From: Prochlorococcaceae cyanobacterium jk18x22bins.40
GTDB taxonomy: Bacteria; Cyanobacteriota; Cyanobacteriia; PCC-6307; Cyanobiaceae
Reading direction: 5' to 3'
Assembly (NCBI GenBank): GCA_022826155.1
Contig: JAJDVL010000003.1
Coordinates: 1 to 51,273, forward strand
Length of the DNA: 51,273 nt
A model generated the notes under the pieces. That model ran no database searches. It saw nothing but the letters and a program-made list of their open reading frames with translations, and was not told the origin of the DNA. The position numbers and the translations under genes were made by a program. Positions 34,626 through 43,776 of this stretch are shown in pieces. Each line of letters opens with the position of its first letter. The stretch's first letter is position 1.

Positions 34626-35639
34626 ATGCCAGCCATCCCCAGTCCCGATCATGCCCCCGCCTTGGGCCGGCATCCCTTCAGCGTGGCGCCGATGCTGGAC
34701 TGTACGGATCGGCATTTCCGGGTGCTGATGCGTCAGATCAGTTGTGAGGCCCTGTTATACACGGAGATGGTGGTGGCCCAGGCGCTCCATTACGGCCACC
34801 GGCGGCGCCTGCTGGATTATGACCCCATTGAACATCCCTTGGCGCTCCAGGTGGGGGGAGATGATCCTCTGCTGTTGGCGGAGGCGGCACGCATGGGGGA
34901 GGTCTGGGGCTATGACGAACTCAATCTGAACCTGGGCTGTCCCAGTGAACGGGTGCAGGCGGGGCGTTTTGGCGCCTGCCTCATGGCGGAGCCTGACCAC
35001 GTGGCCCGCTGCATCGAGGCCATGGCCACCAGCACCAGCCTGCCGGTCACTGTGAAGCACCGCCTGGGCATTGACTATCAGGAAAGCTACGACCATTTAT
35101 TGACATTTGTGGATATCATGGCCGAGGCGGGCGCCCAACGCTTCATCATCCATGCCCGCAAGGCCTGGCTCCACGGCCTCAATCCCAAGGAGAACCGCAC
35201 CATCCCCCCCCTGCGCTACGACTGGGTGGCGCGCCTCAAGCAGGACCGTCCCGGCCTGTCCATTGTCCTCAATGGGGGCCTCACCACCATGGCGGATTGC
35301 CGCCAGGCCCTGACCATGTGTGATGGCGCCATGGTGGGTCGCGCCGCCTATGACCACCCCCTCCGCTGGGCTGATGTGGACGGGGCCTTCTACGGCCATT
35401 CCCCCCGCCATCCGCCACGGCCATCCGCCATTGTGGAGGCCATGGTTCCCTATGCCGAAGCCCATATGGCCCGGGGAGGACGCCTCTGGAATGTGGCCCG
35501 CCACCTCCTGCAACTGGTGCAGGGTGTTCCTGGGGCACGGGCTTGGCGCCGCCGCCTCAGTGAAGGGGCCATGGTTCGTGACGCTGACCTCAAGGTGCTT
35601 CGCCAAGCCACTGGGGAGTTGGAGCGCCATGGCTACTGA
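34626..35639 (+). CDS. dusA: tRNA-dihydrouridine synthase, DusA type
   Basis: FMN enzyme reducing uridine in the tRNA D-loop (positions 20/20a for DusA). 337 residues from the ATG at 34626, chosen to avoid overlap with the divergent msrB start; an upstream in-frame start at 34581 exists. Motifs: HPFSVAPMLDCTDRHFRVLM, LQVGGDDPLLLAEAARMG, ELNLNLGCPSERVQAGRFGA (with the catalytic Cys), VKHRLGIDYQESY, FIIHARKAWLHGLNPKENR and LNGGLTTMADC. It shows the complete DusA pattern. Confidence 0.93.
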   Translation: MPAIPSPDHAPALGRHPFSVAPMLDCTDRHFRVLMRQISCEALLYTEMVVAQALHYGHRRRLLDYDPIEHPLALQVGGDDPLLLAEAARMGEVWGYDELNLNLGCPSERVQAGRFGACLMAEPDHVARCIEAMATSTSLPVTVKHRLGIDYQESYDHLLTFVDIMAEAGAQRFIIHARKAWLHGLNPKENRTIPPLRYDWVARLKQDRPGLSIVLNGGLTTMADCRQALTMCDGAMVGRAAYDHPLRWADVDGAFYGHSPRHPPRPSAIVEAMVPYAEAHMARGGRLWNVARHLLQLVQGVPGARAWRRRLSEGAMVRDADLKVLRQATGELERHGY

Positions 35640-35845
35640 TGCAGTCCCCAAGGGTCCCTTCTGACGGGATGCCGGGCAGAAAAGCTACCCTGACCCTTGA
35701 CACGGGGGAAAGGGAATCCACTTGATGGATGAATTGAGCCCTGAAGTGTAGAAAACCGAGGAAGGACGGCAATCTGCAGTTGCCTGCCAGCCGGGGCCTT
35801 GGGCCAGACAGGAGCGCCTAAGCTTGTGAATTTTCTGCTCCGACC

Positions 35846-36652
35846 ATGAAGACATCCCGCTGGCGTCAACTCTTTGGGAAGTGCCGGCCATTGATTGGCG
35901 TGATTCATCTGCCCCCGTTGCCGGGCGCCCCAGGCTGGGGAGGGGACATGGACGCTGTAGAAGCCTGGGCCTTGGCGGATGCCCAGGCTTACGTCAGTGG
36001 CGGCGCCACCGGGGTGCTGGTGGAAAACTTTGGGGATCATCCCTTTTTCCCCCACCAGGTTCCACCGGAGACCATTGCCGCCATGGGGCGGATTGCCACG
36101 GCAGTGGTTCAGGCGGTTCCCTTGCCGGTGGGCATCAATGTGCTGCGCAATGATGGCGGCGCCGCCCTGGGTGTGGCCGTGGCCAGTGGGGCGCAGTTTA
36201 TCCGGGTGAATGTGCTGAGCGGGGCCATGGTAACGGATCAGGGCCTGATTCAAGGGTGCGCTGCCCAGCTTTTGCGGCAGCGCCGCCTTCTGGCGGCGGA
36301 TGGGATGGCTGTGCTGGCGGATGTGCTGGTCAAGCACGCTTTACCGCTTACGCCCTTGCCAGTGGCCATGGCGGTGGAGGACATCCTGGAACGGGGTGGT
36401 GCGGATGGGGTGATCGTCTCAGGGGACAGCACAGGAACCCCGGTGGAGCCAGAGATCCTGCATCAGGCCCGCCATGGGGCCAAGGGGGCGCCTGTGCTCA
36501 TTGGCAGTGGGTTCGGGCCAGCCACCGCCGACCACTTGGGTCCCCTTTGTGATGGGGTGATCGTGGCCTCAGCGCTGAAGCAGGATGGCCGACTGTGTAA
36601 TCCGGTGGATCCCCAGCGGGTTGCACAACTACGGGACCAGTTTCACCCTTGA
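35846..36652 (+). CDS. btpA: BtpA-family photosystem I biogenesis protein
   Basis: 268-residue TIM-barrel-like BtpA/SgcQ family protein; in Synechocystis BtpA is needed for accumulation of photosystem I reaction-centre proteins. Motifs: LIGVIHLPPLPGAPGWGGDM, ATGVLVENFGDHPFFPH, PVGINVLRNDGGAALGVAVA, FIRVNVLSGAMVTDQGLIQG and GVIVSGDSTGTPVEPE. Its 3' end overlaps the convergent His-rich gene by 10 bp. Confidence 0.92.
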   Translation: MKTSRWRQLFGKCRPLIGVIHLPPLPGAPGWGGDMDAVEAWALADAQAYVSGGATGVLVENFGDHPFFPHQVPPETIAAMGRIATAVVQAVPLPVGINVLRNDGGAALGVAVASGAQFIRVNVLSGAMVTDQGLIQGCAAQLLRQRRLLAADGMAVLADVLVKHALPLTPLPVAMAVEDILERGGADGVIVSGDSTGTPVEPEILHQARHGAKGAPVLIGSGFGPATADHLGPLCDGVIVASALKQDGRLCNPVDPQRVAQLRDQFHP

Positions 36653-36897
36653 GACCGCAGACGACGGGATGCGGGAACAGCCAACGCCATGGCACAGCCC
36701 AGCCCGGCAAGCCATAGGGCCGGATCAGCAGACTGGGGGGTGGTGTCCCCATGGGTGTGGGGAACGATGGCAGTGCCAGGGGCATGGGGATGGGCAGAGG
36801 CCTCAAGAGACCAACTGCCGAAGGCCAGGATGCTGCAGCCAAGGCCAGCAAACAGCAGGGCTGCCTGTTGGCAACGGGTGGGTAGTTGGGTGGTCAT
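36643..36897 (-). CDS. Small His-rich protein with two hydrophobic segments, unknown
   Basis: 84 residues from the ATG at 36897 (an ATG 39 bp upstream is possible). An N-terminal hydrophobic stretch (ALLFAGLGCSILAFGSWSLE, likely a signal peptide ending near ASA) precedes a His-rich loop, AHPHAPGTAIVPHTHGD. A C-terminal hydrophobic helix ending in basic residues (ALWLAGLGCAMALAVPASRR) follows. The layout resembles short sorting-tag proteins (signal, spacer, helix, RR) or a small metal-binding membrane protein. I do not recognise a named family. It is divergent from the VKOR gene. Confidence 0.55.
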   Translation of the reverse strand: MTTQLPTRCQQAALLFAGLGCSILAFGSWSLEASAHPHAPGTAIVPHTHGDTTPQSADPALWLAGLGCAMALAVPASRRLRSQG

Positions 36898-36993
36898 CAA
36901 GGATGTGGAACTGGGGAAAAGCGACCTTCTGCCCATTCTGCCATTCGCTTGTCCATCTTGGTGGCAAGATGGATGGAGCTTGCCAGCGCTTGC

Positions 36994-37938
36994 ATGGGTA
37001 GTTCACGTCTGATCCGCCGCAACCGTAACGAGACTGTGGACCGATGGCCTCGTCTAGGGATGGCTGTTCTGGCCTCAATCGGGGCTGTGGACACAGGACT
37101 CATCACCCTCAAGCGGTGGCAAATTGTGCCGGAGCTGGCCTGCCCCGTCACTGGGGATGGGTGCGACATCGTGCTCAACAGCCCTTGGGCCACTGTTGTG
37201 GGGCAGCCCTTGGCCCTGTTCGGCTTTCTGGCCTATGGCGCAGTACTGATTTTGGCGGTGGCGCCCCTGGTGGCGCCCAAGCAAAGCCGTTGGCAGCTCA
37301 ACCGCACCACCTGGCCACTCCTCATGCCCCTGTGCCTCGCCATGGCTGTGTTCAGCCTCAGCCTGGTGGGGTTGATGGTGTGGGTGATTCAGGCCTTTTG
37401 CTTCTTCTGTCTACTCTCGACAATTCTCTCGGTGCTGTTGTTCCTGATCGCCCTGTTGGGACACAGTTGGGACGACATGGGGGGCCAGGTGTTTCGGGCG
37501 TTGATCGTCACCCTGGTGGTGGCGGTGATCTCCTTTGCCTGGATCCAGGCCAGTGATCCCAGTCGCCAGGTGGCCAACCGGGATGGCCGCCATCCACCCG
37601 CCATCACCACCCCCAGTAACGGGGCCCAGATTGCCTTGGCTGAGCACCTCAATGCCAGCGGCGCCGTGGTTTATACAGCCTACTGGTGCCCTGCGTGCCG
37701 CGTGCAGAAGGAGTTGTTTGGCAAGCAGGCCGCCAAGGCGCTGCCCATTGTGGAGTGTGCCCAGGATGGCTACAAGGCCCAGCCCCAACTCTGTCAGGAG
37801 AAGGACATTCAGTCCTATCCCACGTGGGAGATCGATGGGGCCCTGCTCACACCAGGCATCAAGGAGCCTGAGGAGTTGGCAGATGCATCCGGCTACACAG
37901 GGGAGCGGCTGTTCCCCACTTTGCCCGCTGATTCCTAA
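36994..37938 (+). CDS. Vitamin K epoxide reductase-thioredoxin fusion (thiol oxidase, LTO1-like)
   Basis: Membrane enzyme that forms disulfides in lumenal or periplasmic proteins using quinone. 314 residues from the ATG at 36994; alternatives at 36973 and 36886. The four-helix VKOR domain has the outer Cys pair in ELACPVTGDGCDIVL, the Ser/Thr region LNSPWATVVGQPLALFGFLA and the active CxxC in QAFCFFCLLST. A thioredoxin-like domain follows with YWCPACRVQKELFG and cis-Pro region DIQSYPTWEIDG. The homologous plant and cyanobacterial proteins support PSII assembly. Confidence 0.92.
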   Translation: MGSSRLIRRNRNETVDRWPRLGMAVLASIGAVDTGLITLKRWQIVPELACPVTGDGCDIVLNSPWATVVGQPLALFGFLAYGAVLILAVAPLVAPKQSRWQLNRTTWPLLMPLCLAMAVFSLSLVGLMVWVIQAFCFFCLLSTILSVLLFLIALLGHSWDDMGGQVFRALIVTLVVAVISFAWIQASDPSRQVANRDGRHPPAITTPSNGAQIALAEHLNASGAVVYTAYWCPACRVQKELFGKQAAKALPIVECAQDGYKAQPQLCQEKDIQSYPTWEIDGALLTPGIKEPEELADASGYTGERLFPTLPADS

Positions 37939-38062
37939 TTCATCCAGCGGTTCGCCTCAATCCTGACACCCTGAGCTGTTGATGTGCGGCCCATGAACCA
38001 TGGCGCAATGACATCCAGCACACCAACAGCCAAATCCCAGGTCCTGCCCCCGCCAACAGCAG

Positions 38063-38197
38063 GTGCTTCTCAGTAATGGAGCGGTGAGGGCCAGTGAGAC
38101 CAGGCAACAGGAAGTTCTGAGGGCCTTGAGCGAAGACGTGAAGGCCTTGGGCCATAAGCTGGGCCGGGTTCCGGAGAGCTTGCTAGCAGCTCGGTAG
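38063..38197 (+). other. Possible small helical ORF in the interval 37939-38215
   Basis: A GTG-initiated frame of 44 codons encodes a charged amphipathic stretch (ETRQQEVLRALSEDVKALGH, then KLGRVPESLLAAR). This looks more protein-like than the neighbouring frames and could be a coiled-coil micro-protein or the tail of a decayed gene. No ribosome site is convincing. The rest of the 277-bp interval between the VKOR gene and nadB holds nothing I recognise. Confidence 0.2.
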
Positions 38198-38215
38198 GCA
38201 GGGTGCTTCAGACGA

Positions 38216-39871
38216 TCAGTCCTGGATGCCCACGGGGCGACTGCTGATGGTCTGGCCTCGGCGCTGGCGGCTGTGGCGGCGCCAGAAGGGCTGTTGGGCC
38301 GGGTAATCCAGGCGGTGGTGGCCGCCCCGGCTTTCACGGCGGAAGCGGGCTGCCTCCAATAGCAATAGCCCCAAGGCGCAGAGATGGTCCACCTCCACCC
38401 AACGGCGCAGGAGACCCATGGCCTGGGGCAGGATGGGGCGCCAATCACCGGGGGTGCTGGTCTTGAGCCAGGTCAGTTCCGGCCTGGCCTCCAATTCATG
38501 GGCCAGTGCCTGCAACTGCTGCTGGGCTCCGGCCATGGCATCCTCCTGGCGATTGACCCCCGCCATGGTCCAGCAAAGATGACGAATCTGGCGACCCATC
38601 TTCCGTGCCGTGGCCATGGACTGGCCGGTCACTGTGATGGGCGCCCCAGGACAATGGTCAGGAACAGTAGGGGGGTCTGGATCCGGATCCAGGCCCGACT
38701 GGCCCAACTGGTGGGCGCAGACCAGGCATTCCATCAGGGAGTTGCTGGCCAGACGGTTGGCGCCATGAACTCCGCTGCTGGCCACCTCCCCCAGGGCGTA
38801 GAGGCCTGGCACCGTGGTGCGGGCTTGTAGGTCGGTCTCCACCCCGCCCATCCAGTAATGGGCAGCGGGGGCCACGGGGACAGGCATGATGAGGGGATCA
38901 ACACCCCAGGCGCGACAGCGTTCCAGGATGGAGGGGAATTGCCGCAGCAGGCGCTCCTGGCCAATGGGGCGCAGATCAAGCCACACATGGGTGTCCCCCC
39001 GGCGCACCATGTGCTCGGCCAGGACACGGCTCACCTCATCACGGCTGGCCAGATTGCCTCCCACGGCGGCCACCGGATCACCGCCATCCATGCTGTGGAG
39101 CACAGCCCCTTCCCCCCGGGCCGCTTCACTGATGAGGAAGTGGGGCGCCCCCGGGATCATCAGGGCCGTGGGGTGAAACTGCACAAACTCCAGATCCCGC
39201 AACAGGGCGCCGGCGCGGTAGGCCATGACCACCCCATCCCCACTGGCGAGAGGGGGGTTGGTGGTCTGGGCAAACAGGCGGCAGCCACCACCAGTGGCCA
39301 ACACTACGGCACCGGCCCGCAGCCAGCCGATCACGCCGGCCGCCATGAGTTGCAAGCCACAACAGCGTTGGCCTTCTCGCCAGAGTTGCAACACCACGGC
39401 CTCATTGTGCTGATGCAGCCGGGGACGTTCCCGGACCCTGGCTTGGAGGACCTCCACAATGGCCAGCCCGGTCCGGTCTGCCGCGTGAAGCACCCGCCGC
39501 TGGCTGTGGGCCGCCTCAATGGTGCGGCTCAACTGACCCCCTTGGCGGTCAAAACGCACCCCCAAAGACAGGAGCCGCTCCACACAACGTGGCGCTTGCT
39601 CCACCAACAGTCGCACGGCATGGGGCTCACAGAGACCAGCACCCGCCGCCAAGGTGTCGTGAAAGTGGGCCTCTGTGGAATCATCCGGACCCAGCGCCGC
39701 GGCAATGCCCCCCTGGGCCCAGCGGCTGGCTGAGCGGGCCCGGGAATCCTTGGTGAGCAGAAGGATCTTCAGCCCGGCTGGCAACGCAAGGCAGGCCATG
39801 AGGCCAGCGGCGCCACTGCCCACAACCACAACATCCCATGCCTGATCAAACAGGGGGCAGGCAGGCTTCAT
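38216..39871 (-). CDS. nadB: L-aspartate oxidase
   Basis: First enzyme of de novo NAD synthesis (aspartate to iminoaspartate), FAD-dependent. 551 residues. The N-terminal dinucleotide loop is DVVVVGSGAAGLMACLALPA. Family motifs are SASRWAQGGIAAALGPDDS, EFVQFHPTALMIPGAPHFLI, SEAARGEGAVL, HYWMGGVETDLQARTTVPGL and YALGEVASSGVHGANRLASN. Length and motifs are complete. psbU lies upstream on the same strand, 47-68 bp away. Confidence 0.94.
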   Translation of the reverse strand: MKPACPLFDQAWDVVVVGSGAAGLMACLALPAGLKILLLTKDSRARSASRWAQGGIAAALGPDDSTEAHFHDTLAAGAGLCEPHAVRLLVEQAPRCVERLLSLGVRFDRQGGQLSRTIEAAHSQRRVLHAADRTGLAIVEVLQARVRERPRLHQHNEAVVLQLWREGQRCCGLQLMAAGVIGWLRAGAVVLATGGGCRLFAQTTNPPLASGDGVVMAYRAGALLRDLEFVQFHPTALMIPGAPHFLISEAARGEGAVLHSMDGGDPVAAVGGNLASRDEVSRVLAEHMVRRGDTHVWLDLRPIGQERLLRQFPSILERCRAWGVDPLIMPVPVAPAAHYWMGGVETDLQARTTVPGLYALGEVASSGVHGANRLASNSLMECLVCAHQLGQSGLDPDPDPPTVPDHCPGAPITVTGQSMATARKMGRQIRHLCWTMAGVNRQEDAMAGAQQQLQALAHELEARPELTWLKTSTPGDWRPILPQAMGLLRRWVEVDHLCALGLLLLEAARFRRESRGGHHRLDYPAQQPFWRRHSRQRRGQTISSRPVGIQD

Positions 39872-39918
39872 TGGCCCATCGGACCCAGGACCCTACCGGC
39901 ACAACCCGGTTGTTTACC

Positions 39919-40296
39919 TTAGCGGTATTGACCATCATTGATGCGGTCAAACCCCACGTTCAGAGCCAACTCAGGATCTGTCACGGTGAAGTTGTCCTTG
40001 TACTTCTCAAACAACTCCTGTTGCCGCTGGGTCAGATCCAGATTGAGCACGTCATCAATGGTCCTGTAGGGACCGCCAACAACAATTTTGCCCGCCAGGG
40101 TGGGGTACATGCCAGGGAACTGCTGGAAGCGCCGCACAGAAGCGTTGTTCAAATCCACCAGGCCTTCTTTCTGCTCCGCCAATTTGGCATCAGCGGCATT
40201 GCGCAGCTCATCAGCCAAGGCGGTCTTTGGCGCCATGGTGCAGAGCAGTCCAATGGTCATTACTGCCGCCAGCAGCCAGGTACCAAGACGCTTCAT
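39919..40296 (-). CDS. psbU: Photosystem II extrinsic 12 kDa protein PsbU
   Basis: Lumenal extrinsic subunit stabilising the oxygen-evolving complex. 125 residues from the ATG at 40296 (an upstream ATG at 40317 adds seven). The signal peptide is KRLGTWLLAAVMTIGLLCTM, ending near ALA. The mature part is a helix-hairpin-helix-like domain: DLNNASVRRFQQFPGMYPTL, AGKIVVGGPYRTIDDVLNLD and LTQRQQELFEKYKDNFTVTD, all PsbU signatures. Confidence 0.94.
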   Translation of the reverse strand: MKRLGTWLLAAVMTIGLLCTMAPKTALADELRNAADAKLAEQKEGLVDLNNASVRRFQQFPGMYPTLAGKIVVGGPYRTIDDVLNLDLTQRQQELFEKYKDNFTVTDPELALNVGFDRINDGQYR

Positions 40297-40403
40297 CGGA
40301 ATCGTGCCACGGGTCATTGGGGAGTAGCCCTGTTCAGGCCCCCAGCAGCCTGACAGAGGGAAAGGATAAATGCCGCCTCCATGGCCAAGGCTTTTGCAGT
40401 TCT

Positions 40404-41792
40404 TTAAAGATGCCCTTGGGGTGTTCCATCACCCAGGCCCTGCACCAGGGCACGAAAGTGCTCCCCCCGGGCTTCAAAGTCGGGGTATTGATCAAAGCTG
40501 GCGCAGGCTGGGGAGAGAAGCACCGTTGCGGCACCAAGGTGGACGGCCAGGGCATGGCTGTGGGGAACCGCCTCCCCCAACCCAGGCAACCATTGGCACA
40601 CAACATGGGGACATGCCTGCTGTATCTGGGCGGTGAAGGCATCTCCCGCTTCCCCGTAGCAAATCACGGCAACGGCCTTGGCGGCAATGCCCTCCAGCCA
40701 CCCATGGGCGTCCCCCCGCTTGGCCCGCCCTCCTGCCAACAGCACCAGGGGACCATCCAGAGCCTCCAGGGCTGTGCGGGCCGCATCGTAGTTGGTGGCT
40801 TTGCTGTCATTGATGTAGGTCACGCCCTGGTGGCGGGCGATGGTTTCCAGGCGGTGGGGGACCCCGGGAAATGAGCGCAGCCCGTCAGCAATTTGACTGG
40901 GCTCCAGCCCCGCCTCCAGGGCAGCCGCCGTTGCCAACAACATGTTGATGCGGTTGTGTCGACCAGGCAGGGGCAGGATGTCCGCACTGAAGAGGGGGCC
41001 GGAGGGGGCGGTGACCATGCCCTCCTCAATGGACAGGGCCGCTTGTCGGTGGGGTTGCAGCGCTGTCCCGCTGCGACAGGTGATCCAGCGGGCAGTGGGC
41101 CAGAGGGGGCGGCGCCGCCAGATTTGGGGATCATCGCCATTGAGCACGGGAATAGCGCTGCGGGTCACCAGGGCTGCCTTGATGGCGCCATAGGCGGCAA
41201 AGCTGCCGTGGCGGTCCAGGTGATCCGGGGTCAGGGTGCTCCAGATGCTGATGCGGGGGGCCATGGTGGGGGAGGCCTCAATTTGGAAGCTGCTCAACTC
41301 CGCCACCAGCCAATCAGGGCGGCGTCCCCCGTGGCATTCCAAGGCCAGTTCAGTGGCCGCGGCGCCAGTGTTGCCGCAGATGGGGGCATCCTGGCCAGCC
41401 TGCTGGAGCAGGTGGCTGACCATGTTGGTGATGGTGGTCTTGCCGTTGGTGCCGGTGATGCCGATCCAGGGGGCGCTGGTCATGGTTTGCCAGGCCAACT
41501 CCGTCTCCCCATAGACCGCCACACCGCGACGGCGCAACTGAACCAGAATGGGAGCCGTCCAGCACACCCCAGGGCTGAGCACCACAGCTTGGGGATTCAA
41601 CTGCTCCAGATGGGCCAGAGAACAATTGAGTTGCACATGCAGGCCCTCCTGGCGCAGTGCTGCAGCTTTGCCATGGAGTTGAGGAGTTTGCCGTTGTTCC
41701 AGAAGCCACACCCTATGCCCCTGGAGGTGGAGGAGTCGGGCCGCACTGACGCCAGAGCGTCCCAAACCGATCACAGCGGTGGGGCGCACCAT
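40404..41792 (-). CDS. murD: UDP-N-acetylmuramoyl-L-alanine:D-glutamate ligase
   Basis: Cytoplasmic peptidoglycan precursor synthesis. 462 residues from the ATG at 41792, giving MVRPTAVIGLGRSGVSAARL. The ATP-binding loop is WIGITGTNGKTTITNMVSHL. Other Mur ligase motifs are GNTGAAATELALE, LVAELSSFQIEASP, LTPDHLDRHGSFAAYGAIK, GRHNRINMLLATAAALEAG, YINDSKATNYDAARTALEAL and LLAGGRAKRGD. It starts 22 bp after uvrC on the same strand. Confidence 0.94.
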   Translation of the reverse strand: MVRPTAVIGLGRSGVSAARLLHLQGHRVWLLEQRQTPQLHGKAAALRQEGLHVQLNCSLAHLEQLNPQAVVLSPGVCWTAPILVQLRRRGVAVYGETELAWQTMTSAPWIGITGTNGKTTITNMVSHLLQQAGQDAPICGNTGAAATELALECHGGRRPDWLVAELSSFQIEASPTMAPRISIWSTLTPDHLDRHGSFAAYGAIKAALVTRSAIPVLNGDDPQIWRRRPLWPTARWITCRSGTALQPHRQAALSIEEGMVTAPSGPLFSADILPLPGRHNRINMLLATAAALEAGLEPSQIADGLRSFPGVPHRLETIARHQGVTYINDSKATNYDAARTALEALDGPLVLLAGGRAKRGDAHGWLEGIAAKAVAVICYGEAGDAFTAQIQQACPHVVCQWLPGLGEAVPHSHALAVHLGAATVLLSPACASFDQYPDFEARGEHFRALVQGLGDGTPQGHL

Positions 41793-41814
41793 TGATCCTG
41801 CTGGAAACGGAAGT

Positions 41815-43776
41815 TTAGCACTGGGGATGGAAAAACTCCCACACCTGACGGGCCACAGCAGGGCCAATCCCCTCCACCTGGGCAATCTGCTCCACTGAAG
41901 CCAGTTGAATGGCAGCCAAGGAGCGGAAATGGCTTAGCAGTTCACGGCTCCGCTTGGGTCCCAACCCAGGCACCTCGCTGAGGCGAGAGCGCTTCATGCG
42001 GTCCCCACGCTGTTGACGGTGGTAGCTGACGGCAAAGCGATGGGCCTCATCCCGCAGGCGACGCAGCAGCAGAAGGCCCAACTGGTCGGGCTCGCTGTCC
42101 AGGGGCTCCTGGGAGCCAGGCAGAAACACCTGCTCCCGCCGTTTGGCCAGGGCACAAACATTGAGATCTTCCGCCAGCCCCAGTTGGTGCAGGGCACTCA
42201 TCACTGCGGAGAGCTGGCCTTTGCCTCCATCAATCATCACCAGGTCAGGCCAATCGCTGAGGCCGATGGGATCCAGCGGGTGGGAACTCTGGCGGCGATG
42301 TCGGTCCATGTCCTCTCCCCCGGCTTTCGCTTGGGACCAGCGCCGGAAGCGACGCCTCATCACCTCGGCCATGGCCATGAAATCATCGCTGTGGCCAGGG
42401 GCAATGCTGCCGGACTTCAGCTTGTAGCGCCGGTAGTGCTGGCGTGCGGCCAGGCCCTGGATCAGCACCACCTGGCTGGCCACAGCGTCACTGCCCTGAA
42501 TGTGGCTGATGTCATACCCCTCAATGCGCCGAGGGGGATGATCCAGGTTCAGCAGTTGGGATAGATCTTCCAGGGCGAGTTGTTGCTCTTGGGAACTGCG
42601 CTGGGCCCGCTGCAGGGCAAAGCCGGCGTTGCGCTCCACCAACTCCACCAGTTCCGCCTTCTGCTGCCGCTTTGGCGTAAGGATATGGACTTTTCGCTGT
42701 CGCTTCTGGCTGAGCCAGGCTGCCAGCACATCCCCTGCCGGAAGAGGATATTGCACGCAAATTTCCTGGGGAATTTCGCTGGGCTCCACATCGCTGTAGT
42801 GTTCCTCCAACACCCGCTGGAGCAGGTGACCCGGTGCCGCTGCCTGGGGGTCCAGATTAAAGCCAAGACGCCCCACCAGCTTGCCAGCCCGCACTTGGAA
42901 CAGTTGCACGCAAGCCAGTTGATCATTGTTGGCCATGGCAATGGCATCCCGGCTGAGACGATCATCCGGCAGGGACATCTTTTGGTGGGCAGTCAGCTGA
43001 TCCAGACCCTGCAGTTGATCCCGAATGCGGGCAGCCTTCTCGAAATCCAGACATTCGGCATTGTGAATCATCTGCTCCCGCAAGAGTTCCCGCAGCTCCT
43101 CATTCCGCCCCTGAAACACCATGGCCACCTTCTTGAGAGTGGCGTGATAGTCCTCGGGACTGATGCGCCGCTGGCAGACCCCAGGGCAACGTCCGATATC
43201 AAAGTTAAGACAGGTTCGATGCCGGTAGAGAGGTTGAAGGCGTTGGCGCAGGGGAAAGGCCCGCTTCACCAGGGCCAGGGTATTGCGCAGAAGACCCACA
43301 TCCACATAAGGACCGTAGAAGCGATCCTGAGGAGACCGCCGCCGGCGGCGTCGCGTGATAAAAATACGGGGATAGTCTTCGCTCCAGGTGATACAAAGAT
43401 AAGGATAGCTGGAGTCATCCTTGAGGAGTATATTGTAGTAAGGTTGGTGCTCTTTGATAAGATTTGATTCCAATACAAGCGCCTCGATCTCGCTATCTGT
43501 AACGATGAAGTCAATGTCATGGATCTGCCGCACCATGAGTTGAATCCTGGGACTCAGGAGCCCATGGCCACGGAAATAGCTCCGTAGGCGACTCCGCAGC
43601 TTTTTGGCTTTGCCGATATAGAGGACACGGGAGTCCCCATCCCGCATCAGATAGCAACCCGGCTCCAGGGGAACCTCCCGCAGCCGGGTCTCCAGTTCAT
43701 CTGGATTCTGCAGCAAGCCGCCAGCCATGGCGCTGCGCAAATCACGGGCACGGGTTTCTGTGGCCTTAGCCCCCAT
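41815..43776 (-). CDS. uvrC: Excinuclease ABC subunit C
   Basis: Dual-incision nuclease of nucleotide excision repair, 653 residues. The N-terminal GIY-YIG domain has PGCYLMRDGDSRVLYIGKAK and RLRSYFRG. A Cys-rich segment follows (CLNFDIGRCPGVCQRRIS), then a UvrB-interacting motif (ECLDFEKAARIRDQLQGL), an RNase H-like domain (RRIEGYDISHIQGSDAVAS, PDLVMIDGGKGQLSAVMSAL) and C-terminal helix-hairpin-helices (VPGLGPKRSRELLSHF, VEGIGPAVARQVWEFF). The start overlaps the flavin reductase stop by 11 bp; an ATG at 43728 is an alternative. Confidence 0.95.
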   Translation of the reverse strand: MGAKATETRARDLRSAMAGGLLQNPDELETRLREVPLEPGCYLMRDGDSRVLYIGKAKKLRSRLRSYFRGHGLLSPRIQLMVRQIHDIDFIVTDSEIEALVLESNLIKEHQPYYNILLKDDSSYPYLCITWSEDYPRIFITRRRRRRSPQDRFYGPYVDVGLLRNTLALVKRAFPLRQRLQPLYRHRTCLNFDIGRCPGVCQRRISPEDYHATLKKVAMVFQGRNEELRELLREQMIHNAECLDFEKAARIRDQLQGLDQLTAHQKMSLPDDRLSRDAIAMANNDQLACVQLFQVRAGKLVGRLGFNLDPQAAAPGHLLQRVLEEHYSDVEPSEIPQEICVQYPLPAGDVLAAWLSQKRQRKVHILTPKRQQKAELVELVERNAGFALQRAQRSSQEQQLALEDLSQLLNLDHPPRRIEGYDISHIQGSDAVASQVVLIQGLAARQHYRRYKLKSGSIAPGHSDDFMAMAEVMRRRFRRWSQAKAGGEDMDRHRRQSSHPLDPIGLSDWPDLVMIDGGKGQLSAVMSALHQLGLAEDLNVCALAKRREQVFLPGSQEPLDSEPDQLGLLLLRRLRDEAHRFAVSYHRQQRGDRMKRSRLSEVPGLGPKRSRELLSHFRSLAAIQLASVEQIAQVEGIGPAVARQVWEFFHPQC

